64,000 nt of DNA from assembly GCF_025717675.1 (NCBI RefSeq), contig NZ_JAJIRT010000001.1, positions 186,001 to 250,000 of the forward strand. Direction: 5' to 3'. The position numbers and the translations under genes are program-made. This DNA comes from Paucibacter sp. DJ2R-2. GTDB lineage: Bacteria > Pseudomonadota > Gammaproteobacteria > Burkholderiales > Burkholderiaceae_C. The notes under the pieces were generated by a model. It saw only the letters and a list, made by a program, of their open reading frames with translations. It searched no databases and was not told the DNA's origin. This document shows, piece after piece, positions 15,844-23,305 of the stretch. The first letter of the stretch is position 1, and every line of letters begins with the position of its first letter.

Positions 15844-18129
15844 TCAAACCTGGATCTGACCAGCCAGCTGCTGGATGCGGATGACGACGAACTCCGCCGG
15901 CTTCAGCGGCGCGAAGGCGACGAGGATGTTGACGACACCGCGGTTGATGTCGTCTTGGGTGGTGGTCTCACGGTCACACTTGACGAGGTAGGCTTCCTTG
16001 GCGCTCTTGCCCTGGAAAGCGCCGAGCCGGAACAGGCTGTTCATGAAGGCGCCTAGATTGAGCCGGATCTGCGCCCAGAGCGGCTCGTCATTGGGCTCGA
16101 ACACCACCCACTGGGTGCCGCGGTAGAGGCTTTCTTCGAGGAACAGGGCCAGGCGGCGCACCGGCACGTATTTGTATTCCGAGCTCATCTGATCGGCCCC
16201 GCGCAGGGTGCGCGCGCCCCAAGACACGGCGCCATAGACCGGCAGCACACGCAGGCAGTTGACGCCCAGGGGGTTGAGCGCGCCGCACTCGCCATCGGTC
16301 AGGGTGTAGGCGGTCTTCTGCACACCGCTGAGCGTGGCCTCGGTGCCGGCCGGCGCCTTCCAGACGCCACGTTCGGCATCGGTTCGGGCAAACAAGCCAG
16401 CCACCGTGCCGCTGGGCGGGGTCAGGCGCAGCCTGCCATTGCGCAGCGGGTCGGCGATGTAGATCCAAGGGTAGTAAACCGCCGCATGGTCGGACTTGGG
16501 CAGGCCGGTGCCGTTGACCGCCTCGACCATCTGGGCCGGGTTCTGGGCTGTGGGCGGCGCATCGATCACGAAGAAGGCACGGCGCTCCTCGCAGTAGGCG
16601 GCCGCGTCGGCCAGCACGCCGGGCTCGGTCACGCCGGGCAGGCTGAGCAGGGTGAACAGGTCCACCTCTTCCAGCGCATAAATGCCCTGGCGCTGCGCGC
16701 GGTCGGCGATGAAGGTGGGGTAGACATCGGCCTCGGCATAGGGTGTCTCGGTGCCGCCGGCCAGGTAGAGATTGCCGGGCTGGGTGCTGGTGGCACCGGC
16801 CAGCAGATGCAGCTCGCTGGCGATGCTCTTGGCCGGGGCGGCGCTGACGGCGATGCTGCTGCCGGCACCGAGCGAACCGGTGGCCAGCACCAGGCTGCTG
16901 CCACTGACCTTGACCGTGAAATCGCGGTAGCTCGGCTGGCCGGGCTTGAGCGCTCGCACCGCCGCTTGGAGGCGCGCCGCCACATCGTCGAGCTTGGCAG
17001 CCAGATCAGCGCCTGCGGCGGCGGCGCTGCCGATGTCAACCACATCAGGGCCGTAGCCATCGAGGCTGATGCGCAGCGCGCTGTGCGTGGCATCCGGCAG
17101 GGTGTTGAGGTCATTGGCCGCAAACACAGCACTGCTCAGCGTGGCCGGGTCGGGCACGGGTGCCGGGCGGATGGCCGCCACCGCGTCCACCTCCAGGCCG
17201 CCCGAGGCGGCGCCCAGCTTGAGCACACCGCTGGCGTTGTTCTTCTGGCCGGCCAGCACCCGCAGCTGCGAGAACTCGCCGCCTTGACCCGAGCTCATCA
17301 AGATCTGCTGCGTGCCCGGCGGGCGGGCACAGGTGAACAGGTCGTAGGCCTGCTGGCTGTTGGACTGGGCGCGCACCTGGAGCTGGATGGCGGCGCACAA
17401 GCTGTCCAGCCTTTGCGTGGCCGTGCCGCCGCCGATGTCCGCCGGCAGAGCGATCAAGACCTTGACCGGCGGCAGGCCGTTGACTGCGACGCGGAACTCG
17501 TTGTGGTTGGCATCCAGCAGGGTGGCCACATCGACCAGCGGCAGGCTTCGCGAAGTGCCGGCCGGCAAGGCGGCCAGCGCGGCCTTGCTGACCAGGCGGC
17601 TGAGCTTGACCAGCTGCGAGCTGGCGTTGACCAGATCCAGCACGTAGCGCGCATCGGCGGAGTTCATCGAGACATTGGCATAGCTCTCGACCGCTCCGTC
17701 TTCCGCGCGAAACAGCGAGAGGTTGAAGCTGCTGCCCGGGTTGGCGCTCTGGTGATCGACGCGGACCTCGATGCCATTGCCCGAAGCGCCCGCGTCCAGC
17801 GCCGAGAGCTTGAGCACATCGGCGGCGGCGGCATTGCGCAGGCTGCGCTCGGCTGTGCTGGCGTCCTTGACCAGACGGATGGCATAGGCCTCGGTGCCGC
17901 CGTTCTGGAAGTACTGGCGCACGGCATAGCCCAGCTCGGAGTCGAGGGCCAGACCACCGAAACGGCGCTCGTAGTCCGAGAAGCTGAACAGGCGCACGGC
18001 CTTGCCGATCGGCCCCCGGGGCGCGGAGCCGGCAAAGGCAGCAATGGCTGTGGCCACGCCGCTGATGGTGCGCACCCCGCTGGGCAGCTCCTCGATGTAG
18101 ACGCCGGGATAGTTCAGTTGCGCAGGCAT
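15844..18129 (-). CDS. Contractile tail sheath protein, enlarged form
   Basis: 761 residues from ATG at 18129, which has AAGGAG upstream and begins MPAQLNYPGVYIEELPSGVR, the usual sheath N-terminus. An ATG 11 codons upstream is rejected. Residues 30-90 (AIAAFAGSAPRGPIGK, RFGG, FQNGGTEAYAIR) and 470-761 (YPTFIADRAQRQG, FFVIDAPP, AVYYPW, then CLRVLPVYGAVSWGARTL and FEPNDEPLWAQIR) form the sheath core. Residues ~105-455 are an insertion with two related modules (about 206-312 and 346-438). Afp/PVC sheath proteins are about 350-480 residues, so this one carries a large surface domain. It is the only sheath gene and the first gene of the operon. Confidence 0.95.
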   Translation of the reverse strand: MPAQLNYPGVYIEELPSGVRTISGVATAIAAFAGSAPRGPIGKAVRLFSFSDYERRFGGLALDSELGYAVRQYFQNGGTEAYAIRLVKDASTAERSLRNAAAADVLKLSALDAGASGNGIEVRVDHQSANPGSSFNLSLFRAEDGAVESYANVSMNSADARYVLDLVNASSQLVKLSRLVSKAALAALPAGTSRSLPLVDVATLLDANHNEFRVAVNGLPPVKVLIALPADIGGGTATQRLDSLCAAIQLQVRAQSNSQQAYDLFTCARPPGTQQILMSSGQGGEFSQLRVLAGQKNNASGVLKLGAASGGLEVDAVAAIRPAPVPDPATLSSAVFAANDLNTLPDATHSALRISLDGYGPDVVDIGSAAAAGADLAAKLDDVAARLQAAVRALKPGQPSYRDFTVKVSGSSLVLATGSLGAGSSIAVSAAPAKSIASELHLLAGATSTQPGNLYLAGGTETPYAEADVYPTFIADRAQRQGIYALEEVDLFTLLSLPGVTEPGVLADAAAYCEERRAFFVIDAPPTAQNPAQMVEAVNGTGLPKSDHAAVYYPWIYIADPLRNGRLRLTPPSGTVAGLFARTDAERGVWKAPAGTEATLSGVQKTAYTLTDGECGALNPLGVNCLRVLPVYGAVSWGARTLRGADQMSSEYKYVPVRRLALFLEESLYRGTQWVVFEPNDEPLWAQIRLNLGAFMNSLFRLGAFQGKSAKEAYLVKCDRETTTQDDINRGVVNILVAFAPLKPAEFVVIRIQQLAGQIQV

Positions 18130-18456
18130 GATGGAAAACTCCTTCTGGCGCCGTTTCGACAAAGCGCACGGCGCGACGCTCGGGACTCGATCCGCCCACC
18201 GCAGCTTCCGGCTGCGGCGGCACGCTGCCTGTTGCGGCCGGGCACGGCTACATCAGGCCCGCGCAGCCTATGGGGGGGCCCGAGCGAGCACCATCATTCA
18301 TTTTGATGATGCGCGGGTGCCCGGACTGGCGGGTGAGGCCAGGCGTTTTCCTTGCCAATCGCGGCCAAGCCCCGCCAGCACTGGGCAAAGCGGCGCCGAC
18401 CCCGGCGCTGAAAGCGCTGCCGGGAAGGGCATTGAAGTTCTAGGGGGAGGGGTGGC
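18130..18456 (-). promoter_or_regulatory. Leader of the eCIS operon with an AT-rich inverted repeat and a hairpin
   Basis: This 327-base gap lies between the sheath start and the end of the acyltransferase gene and must hold the eCIS promoter. Its only AT-rich patch is an inverted repeat, CATCAT-8-ATGATG, at 18292-18311, about 165 bases upstream of the sheath ATG. A 7-bp hairpin, CCGCAGC-TTCCG-GCTGCGG, lies at 18199-18217 in the probable leader. The ribosome site AAGGAG is at about 18138-18143. I could not find a convincing sigma-70 -35/-10 pair, so the start point is unknown. I see no gene here. Confidence 0.5.
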
Positions 18457-19623
18457 TTAGCGCGATGTCACGGCCACAGATGGCGGCTGCACATGGGAAG
18501 AAGCACGGCCGGGCCAGCGATCGCGCCAGCGCAAGCCAGGCCGCTCCACCGCGTAGTGCAGGGCCGCGCCGAACAGCAGGATCACGGCCACATAGGCCGC
18601 AAACTGCAGTGCCGCCAGCTCCGGCAGCCAGGGCAGCAGCCAGGTCTGCACCGCATGCAAAGCCAGCTTGTGGCTCAGGTAGAGGCTGTAGGAAATGGCA
18701 GCGATCCAGGCGACGCCGGGCAGGCGCCAGCGGCCGATCAGGCTGTGCGGCGATGCGCCGGCCAGCACCAGCAGGCCGGCCGCCGCCGCCAGCACGGGCC
18801 AGCCCAGGGTGTTGGCCAGCAAGCCGGTGCGCGCGCGGAACAGCCACCAGGCCAGGCCGAGCACCAGCAGGCCCAGCGCCAGCACGGCATTGGCATGGTG
18901 CTGCGCCCAGGCCCACCAGCGCGGGCGGTGAACCTGCGCCACGGCCAGCAGCACGCCCACCAGAAGCGCGTCCAGCCGCGACCAGGTCGGGTAGTAGAGC
19001 GCCTCGATGAACCAGGGCCGGTCGGGCTGCAGCGCGGTGTAGTGCTGCCAGATCGCGCCGCGCAAGGCCACGCCGCCCAGCACCAAGGCCGCGAACAGCG
19101 CCAGCAGTTGCCAACTCTTGACGCGCCCACTCAGGCCCAGGGCCAGCAGCGGAAACAGCAGATAGAAATGTTCCTCCACGCACAGCGACCAGGCATGCGA
19201 GAAAGCCGGATTGCGGGCGTAGTCGACCAGCAGATTGAAGCTGAAGCTGAGGAACTTCCAGGCCGACTCCAGATTTGGATGCTCGCGCAGCACCGGAAAC
19301 GCCAGGTAAACGGCCAGCACGGTGAGATAGGCCGGCAGGATGCGCCAGGCGCGCCGGACATAGAAGCCGGCCAGGGAAAAGTGCGCGGGCGCCTCTTGCA
19401 GCTGGCGCAACAGGGGCGCGCCGATCAAGAAACCGCTGAGCACAAAGAAGACATCGACGCCGACCCAGCCGAAGCGGGCCAGGCCGTCCCAGTCTGGCCC
19501 GACGCCGCCGACCCACACGGAATGGAACAGCATGACCCAGGCGATGGCCAGGGCTCGCAAGAGGTCGAGGCCAGGCAGGCGGGGCGTGCTTGGTGGAGAA
19601 ACAGCAGCAGCGGCAAGATTCAT
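18457..19623 (-). CDS. Acyltransferase family 3 membrane protein (OafA/YrhL type)
   Basis: 388 residues from ATG at 19623; an in-frame extension to 19704 is not supported. The N-terminus has the family pattern LPGLDLLRALAIAWVMLFHS, where the histidine after the first membrane helix is the conserved catalytic-type residue, then GWVGVDVFFVLSGFLIGAPLL and FYVRRAWRILPAYL. About ten hydrophobic segments follow. These enzymes transfer acyl groups (often acetyl) to sugars of LPS, exopolysaccharide or peptidoglycan at the inner membrane. No glycan genes lie next to it, so the acceptor is unknown. It points the same way as the eCIS operon but is separated from it by 327 bases. Confidence 0.9.
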   Translation of the reverse strand: MNLAAAAVSPPSTPRLPGLDLLRALAIAWVMLFHSVWVGGVGPDWDGLARFGWVGVDVFFVLSGFLIGAPLLRQLQEAPAHFSLAGFYVRRAWRILPAYLTVLAVYLAFPVLREHPNLESAWKFLSFSFNLLVDYARNPAFSHAWSLCVEEHFYLLFPLLALGLSGRVKSWQLLALFAALVLGGVALRGAIWQHYTALQPDRPWFIEALYYPTWSRLDALLVGVLLAVAQVHRPRWWAWAQHHANAVLALGLLVLGLAWWLFRARTGLLANTLGWPVLAAAAGLLVLAGASPHSLIGRWRLPGVAWIAAISYSLYLSHKLALHAVQTWLLPWLPELAALQFAAYVAVILLFGAALHYAVERPGLRWRDRWPGRASSHVQPPSVAVTSR

Positions 19624-19788
19624 GGGCGGCGATTGTGCCGTGGGCCCCGCGCCGCTCTGCCGCGCTTCGGCCCATATCTGACCAGCGCATGTGCTCCCGC
19701 GCATCCCTTCCTTCCCCGCCTGGCCCTGCCCTCCTAAGCTGAAGGCTCACCAAGACACTCAAAGCCCACGGGCAAGGAAGCAAGAGCC

Positions 19789-20007
19789 ATGAGCATCACC
19801 GCCATCAATGTACGCAACCAGTTTCGCGGCACCATCCAAGAGATCATCGAAGGCCCGGTGGTGTCCGAGGTCGACGTGATCACGCCCTCGGGCGCCCTGG
19901 TCACCTCGGTCATCACCACGCGCTCGGTCAAAGATCTGGGCTTGGTGGTCGGGCGCGAGGTGGTGGCCCTGGTCAAGTCGACCGAGGTCTCGATCGCCAC
20001 GCTCTGA
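19789..20007 (+). CDS. Molbindin: single Mop/TOBE-domain molybdate-binding protein
   Basis: 72 residues, ATG at 19789 with AAGGAAG upstream. The whole chain is one Mop domain: MSITAINVRNQFRGTIQEII, EVDVITPSGALVTSVITTRSV and GREVVALVKSTEVSIATL match the ModE/ModC C-terminal TOBE fold and stand-alone molbindins, which store or buffer molybdate in the cytoplasm. It is a single gene, not next to a mod operon. The nearest molybdenum enzyme in the window is the IorAB-like hydroxylase at 38431-41092. Confidence 0.92.
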   Translation: MSITAINVRNQFRGTIQEIIEGPVVSEVDVITPSGALVTSVITTRSVKDLGLVVGREVVALVKSTEVSIATL

Positions 20008-20032
20008 ACGCCACACCACTTGCAATCCCGCC

Positions 20033-20626
20033 ATGGCCACCACCTACCGCCCGCCGCGCCTGCTCATCATTCCCGGCCTGCATGACAGCGGCCCGGCCCA
20101 TTGGCAAAGCTGGCTGCAAAGCCAGTTCCGCGATGCGCGTCGGGTGCAGCAGCGCGACTTCAGCCAGACAGAGTTGCAGCGCTGGGCCGATCGCATCGCC
20201 AGCACGGTGGACCACGCGGGACCGGGCGAATGGTTGGCCGTGGCGCACAGCTTCGGCACCCTGGCCCTGGCCCGCTACCTCGATGAACACGCGGACACAC
20301 CGATTCGCCAGGCCTTGCTGGTGGCGCCGGCTGAGCCCGACAAGTTCGGTCTGGCCGAGCTGCTACCGCAGCAGCGCCTGCGCATACCCTGCACCTTGAT
20401 CGCCAGCCAGAACGACCCCTGGATGACGCCGCACAGCGCCCAGCGCTGGGCGCGCCGCTGGGGCGCCAGCTACAGCAATCTGGGCCGGGTTGGCCACATC
20501 AACAGCGAATCCGGCTTCGGCCCCTTCCCCTTGGCCAAACGCTGGGTCGAGGTGGCCTTGGCGCGAGCGGCGCGTGAACAGCGCCCGCTGCATGCCAGCT
20601 TCCAGGAGTGGTCGTTCGCGATCTGA
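20033..20626 (+). CDS. RBBP9/YdeN family serine hydrolase
   Basis: 197 residues, ATG at 20033, 25 bases after the molbindin. An alpha/beta-hydrolase core is visible: LLIIPGLHDSGPAHWQSWL (oxyanion-hole region), nucleophile S73 in VAHSFGTLALA, acid D128 in IASQNDPWM, and H155 in GRVGHINSESGFG. The GLHDSGPAHWQ and GHIN.ESGFG motifs are typical of the RBBP9 family. Substrate unknown. It probably shares a transcript with the molbindin upstream and perhaps the cupin gene downstream. Confidence 0.88.
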   Translation: MATTYRPPRLLIIPGLHDSGPAHWQSWLQSQFRDARRVQQRDFSQTELQRWADRIASTVDHAGPGEWLAVAHSFGTLALARYLDEHADTPIRQALLVAPAEPDKFGLAELLPQQRLRIPCTLIASQNDPWMTPHSAQRWARRWGASYSNLGRVGHINSESGFGPFPLAKRWVEVALARAAREQRPLHASFQEWSFAI

Positions 20627-20675
20627 ATCACGCGACCTCATCCATCCCTCAAGAATTCACAGCAAGAGAGCCCCC

Positions 20676-21284
20676 ATGCGTTTGTACGCCCACGACAGCA
20701 GCCTGCTGTGCAGCCCATCGCTCTGGCATGCACCCGAAACCCTGGCCCAGATCGGCGCCCTGCTGGCGCCGCTGCAGCTCAGCGTTGGCCATCTGGTGCT
20801 CTACCCGGCCCGCTCGGGCCGCCCGGCAGGCCCGGTCTACGAGACCGAGCTGGCGGCCCTGCACCGGCGTTTCAAGCTAGACCAGGCCGAACGGCGCCAC
20901 GCCAGCCGGCGCGAGCTGCCACAGACGCGCACACCGACTCTGGCCGCTTCAGGCAGCGAGTTTCTGCTGCTGATGGAGGGTCAGGTCACGCTGCTGCTGC
21001 AAGGCCGCGATCAGCGCTGGACCTTGCAGCTCGATGCCGGCGATTGGGCCTATGTGCCGGCCCGCCTCTTGCTTCGCCTGCAGGCACGGCCTAGCTTGAA
21101 TGGCGCCGATCGGGTCGACCTGCTGCACTGGCGCGAGGCCGCTGCTCAGATGCCGTCGCTCGCGCCCGATCTGCGCCCCTCGCTGGGGGCGGGCCCCGCC
21201 AACTGGCTGCCGCTGCGCCGGCCGCAACCGGTGGCCTGGCCTGCAGCCCAGGTCAGATCAGCCGCCACGGCCCTCACGGCCTGA
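20676..21284 (+). CDS. Small cupin-like protein, function unknown
   Basis: 202 residues from ATG at 20676, with AAGAGAG about 6 bases upstream. Residues ~85-140 look like a cupin half-barrel: FLLLMEGQVTLLLQGRDQRWTLQLDAGDWAYVPARLLLRLQ, pattern G-V-x-L/G-D-W-x-Y-V-P. The clear metal-binding histidine set of active dioxygenases is not obvious here, so an enzymatic role is doubtful. The frame remains open upstream into the hydrolase gene, but no start with a better ribosome site is there. It is followed by the convergent MCP gene after 12 bases. Confidence 0.65.
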   Translation: MRLYAHDSSLLCSPSLWHAPETLAQIGALLAPLQLSVGHLVLYPARSGRPAGPVYETELAALHRRFKLDQAERRHASRRELPQTRTPTLAASGSEFLLLMEGQVTLLLQGRDQRWTLQLDAGDWAYVPARLLLRLQARPSLNGADRVDLLHWREAAAQMPSLAPDLRPSLGAGPANWLPLRRPQPVAWPAAQVRSAATALTA

Positions 21285-21296
21285 AGGCGGTAAGGC

Positions 21297-22829
21297 TCAG
21301 CTCGGCAAGCGGAAGGCCGCCACGGCACGGACCAGCTGTTGGGCCTGCTGGCTCAGGCTGTCGGCCGCAGCGGCGCTCTGCTCGACCAAGGCCGCGTTCT
21401 GCTGCGTGGCCTGGTCCATGTGCGCGACCGCCTGGCCGACCTCGCGCACGCCGGCGCTCTGCTCGCCCGAGGCGCGGCTGATCTCGGCCACCACGGCACT
21501 GACACGGCCGATGGCGCCGACGATTTCGTCCATGGTCTGGCCGGTCTGGTTCACCAGGCCCGTGCCCTGCTCGACCTGGTTGACACTGGCGTCGATCAGG
21601 TCCTTGATCTCGCGCGCCGCCGCGGCGCTGCGCTGCGCCAGGCCGCGCACCTCGCTCGCCACCACGGCAAAACCACGCCCCTGCTCGCCCGCGCGGGCCG
21701 CTTCCACCGCGGCATTGAGGGCCAGGATATTGGTCTGGAAAGCGATGTCATCGATGACGCCAATGATGTCGGCGATCTTGCGCGAGCTGCTGTTGATGCC
21801 GCCCATGGTGGCGATCACCCGGCCCATCATCTCACCGCCATTGCGGGCCACGCTGGAGGCCTGCTCGGCCAGGCCGCGCGCCTGCTCGGCGCTCTCGGCG
21901 TTGTTGCGCACATTGGCATCCAGCTCGGCCATGGTCGAGGTGGTGCGCTGCAAGGCATTGGCCTGCTGTTCGGTGCGGTCCGACAGGTCCTGGTTGCCAT
22001 GGGCAATCTCGGTGCTGGCACTGGCCACCTCGTCGGCATTGCGCTTGACCTCGCGGACGATGCCGGCAAAGCTGGACTGCATCTCGGCCAAGGCCTGCAA
22101 CAGCTGCTGGGTCTCCAGATTGCCTTCGAGCTGGATGCGGTTGCCAAGCTCACCGTGGGCCAGGCTTTGCGCCACGCTCAAAGCCTGGCTCATGGGCCGG
22201 CTGAGCTGGCGCGCCAGCCACAGCGAGGCCAGCGTCATCAGCACCGCGGCCGCCAGCAAGGCTGAGGCCATGGCATAACGTGTGGTCTGCACACCTTGGG
22301 CAGCCGCTTCGTTGAGGCGGGCATTGTCGTTCTCGATGGCGTCCGACAGCCGGGCCATCTCGCGCTCCAACTCCGTGAAGGCGGTCTGCAAGACCGGGCC
22401 GCTCTTGCGGGCCGCATCGGCGTCGCTGCGGGCGGCCTGGATCATGGTGCGGGCCGATTCGAGATAGCGCTGCACCAAGGGCCTCACAGCCTGCAGAGCC
22501 TGGCGAACCGGGACACTCAAACGGGCCGCTTCCAGGGTGGCCAGACTGTGCTCAAAGGTCTTGGCATGTTCCTGCAAGCCTTGCTCGGCTTCGGCAATGC
22601 GCTCGGGCGCCTGCTCCAAAGCGCCCAGCAGGGCCAGCTGGGCATCGCCACGGATGGCGTCGTGCATCATGTCGGCCTCCTGGCTGGCTTGCAGGGTGGC
22701 GCTTGCGTGCAAGGCCTCGTCGAGATGAGCACTCAGATGGTTGGCCGAGACCAGACCGATACCGCCGGTCAGCATGGCCAGCAAGGTGCCCGCCAGACCC
22801 AGCGCCATGACTTGATTGCGCAGTTTCAT
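21297..22829 (-). CDS. Methyl-accepting chemotaxis protein with 4-helix-bundle sensor
   Basis: 510 residues from ATG at 22829 with AGGGAG upstream; an open frame continues 147 codons further up but looks non-coding. Order: membrane helix (about 8-30), periplasmic helical domain of ~155 residues (4HB_MCP type), second membrane helix (about 186-206), HAMP ([15 protein letters not shown]), then the signalling hairpin with the conserved tip [30 protein letters not shown]. It relays ligand state to CheA/CheW. The C-terminus ends AAFRLPS, without a CheR/CheB-tethering pentapeptide. No che genes are near. Confidence 0.95.
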   Translation of the reverse strand: MKLRNQVMALGLAGTLLAMLTGGIGLVSANHLSAHLDEALHASATLQASQEADMMHDAIRGDAQLALLGALEQAPERIAEAEQGLQEHAKTFEHSLATLEAARLSVPVRQALQAVRPLVQRYLESARTMIQAARSDADAARKSGPVLQTAFTELEREMARLSDAIENDNARLNEAAAQGVQTTRYAMASALLAAAVLMTLASLWLARQLSRPMSQALSVAQSLAHGELGNRIQLEGNLETQQLLQALAEMQSSFAGIVREVKRNADEVASASTEIAHGNQDLSDRTEQQANALQRTTSTMAELDANVRNNAESAEQARGLAEQASSVARNGGEMMGRVIATMGGINSSSRKIADIIGVIDDIAFQTNILALNAAVEAARAGEQGRGFAVVASEVRGLAQRSAAAAREIKDLIDASVNQVEQGTGLVNQTGQTMDEIVGAIGRVSAVVAEISRASGEQSAGVREVGQAVAHMDQATQQNAALVEQSAAAADSLSQQAQQLVRAVAAFRLPS

Positions 22830-23305
22830 TGCCACACTCCCTGATACAGGGCTTGAATATCGGGCCAAGGGCCGGGCAGGGCAAGCGCCGCGAGCGGACT
22901 CAGGGGGCGGCGTCGCGGGCTTTGAGCCGCAGAAGCAACAGAAGCTGTGGCTGAAGCGCGCTTGACGGGGCCGCCCAGGCGCAGCACGCCATGGATATCG
23001 GCGAATAGACCCGGCGGCGGATGGTCCCAGCGGCGGCGTCCGGCCGTTGAAGTGCACCCCGGACGGGACCTGCGCACGTGCTAATCTGAAGCCTGAACTG
23101 CTGGCCCGAGGCCTCGCCCCCGCCCCACTTTCTGGGTCGCCTTCAGCTGGATCCTCTGAACCATGTCTCTGCCCCTTGTTTCGCCACCACTGCTTGCAAG
23201 CTCCCGTTCTGGCCGGGAGCACATGTGCGCAGAAAGGTCGCTCGCACGGGGCCGCTTGGCGGCCATGCACCCGAGCCCCGCGCCAATGATGGTAGGCCCG
23301 CGCTG
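22830..23305. other. Divergent intergenic region, MCP/diguanylate cyclase
   Basis: A 476-base gap between two divergently transcribed genes. It must contain both promoters. I see no clear -35/-10 pair, no strong hairpin with a T-run, and no credible small gene. Frames that stay open here on both strands lack a start with a ribosome site and have codon use unlike the neighbours. Confidence 0.5.

Noticed and set aside
1-18129. Prophage or T6SS interpretation of the tail-like operon
   Set aside because: There is no capsid, portal, terminase, lysis or integrase gene in view, and no TssJ/L/M membrane complex. DUF4157, DUF4255 and the AAA+ ATPase are eCIS hallmarks.
22830-23305. Extra coding sequence between the MCP and the diguanylate cyclase
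   Set aside because: Open frames extend the neighbours without ribosome sites and with poor codon use.
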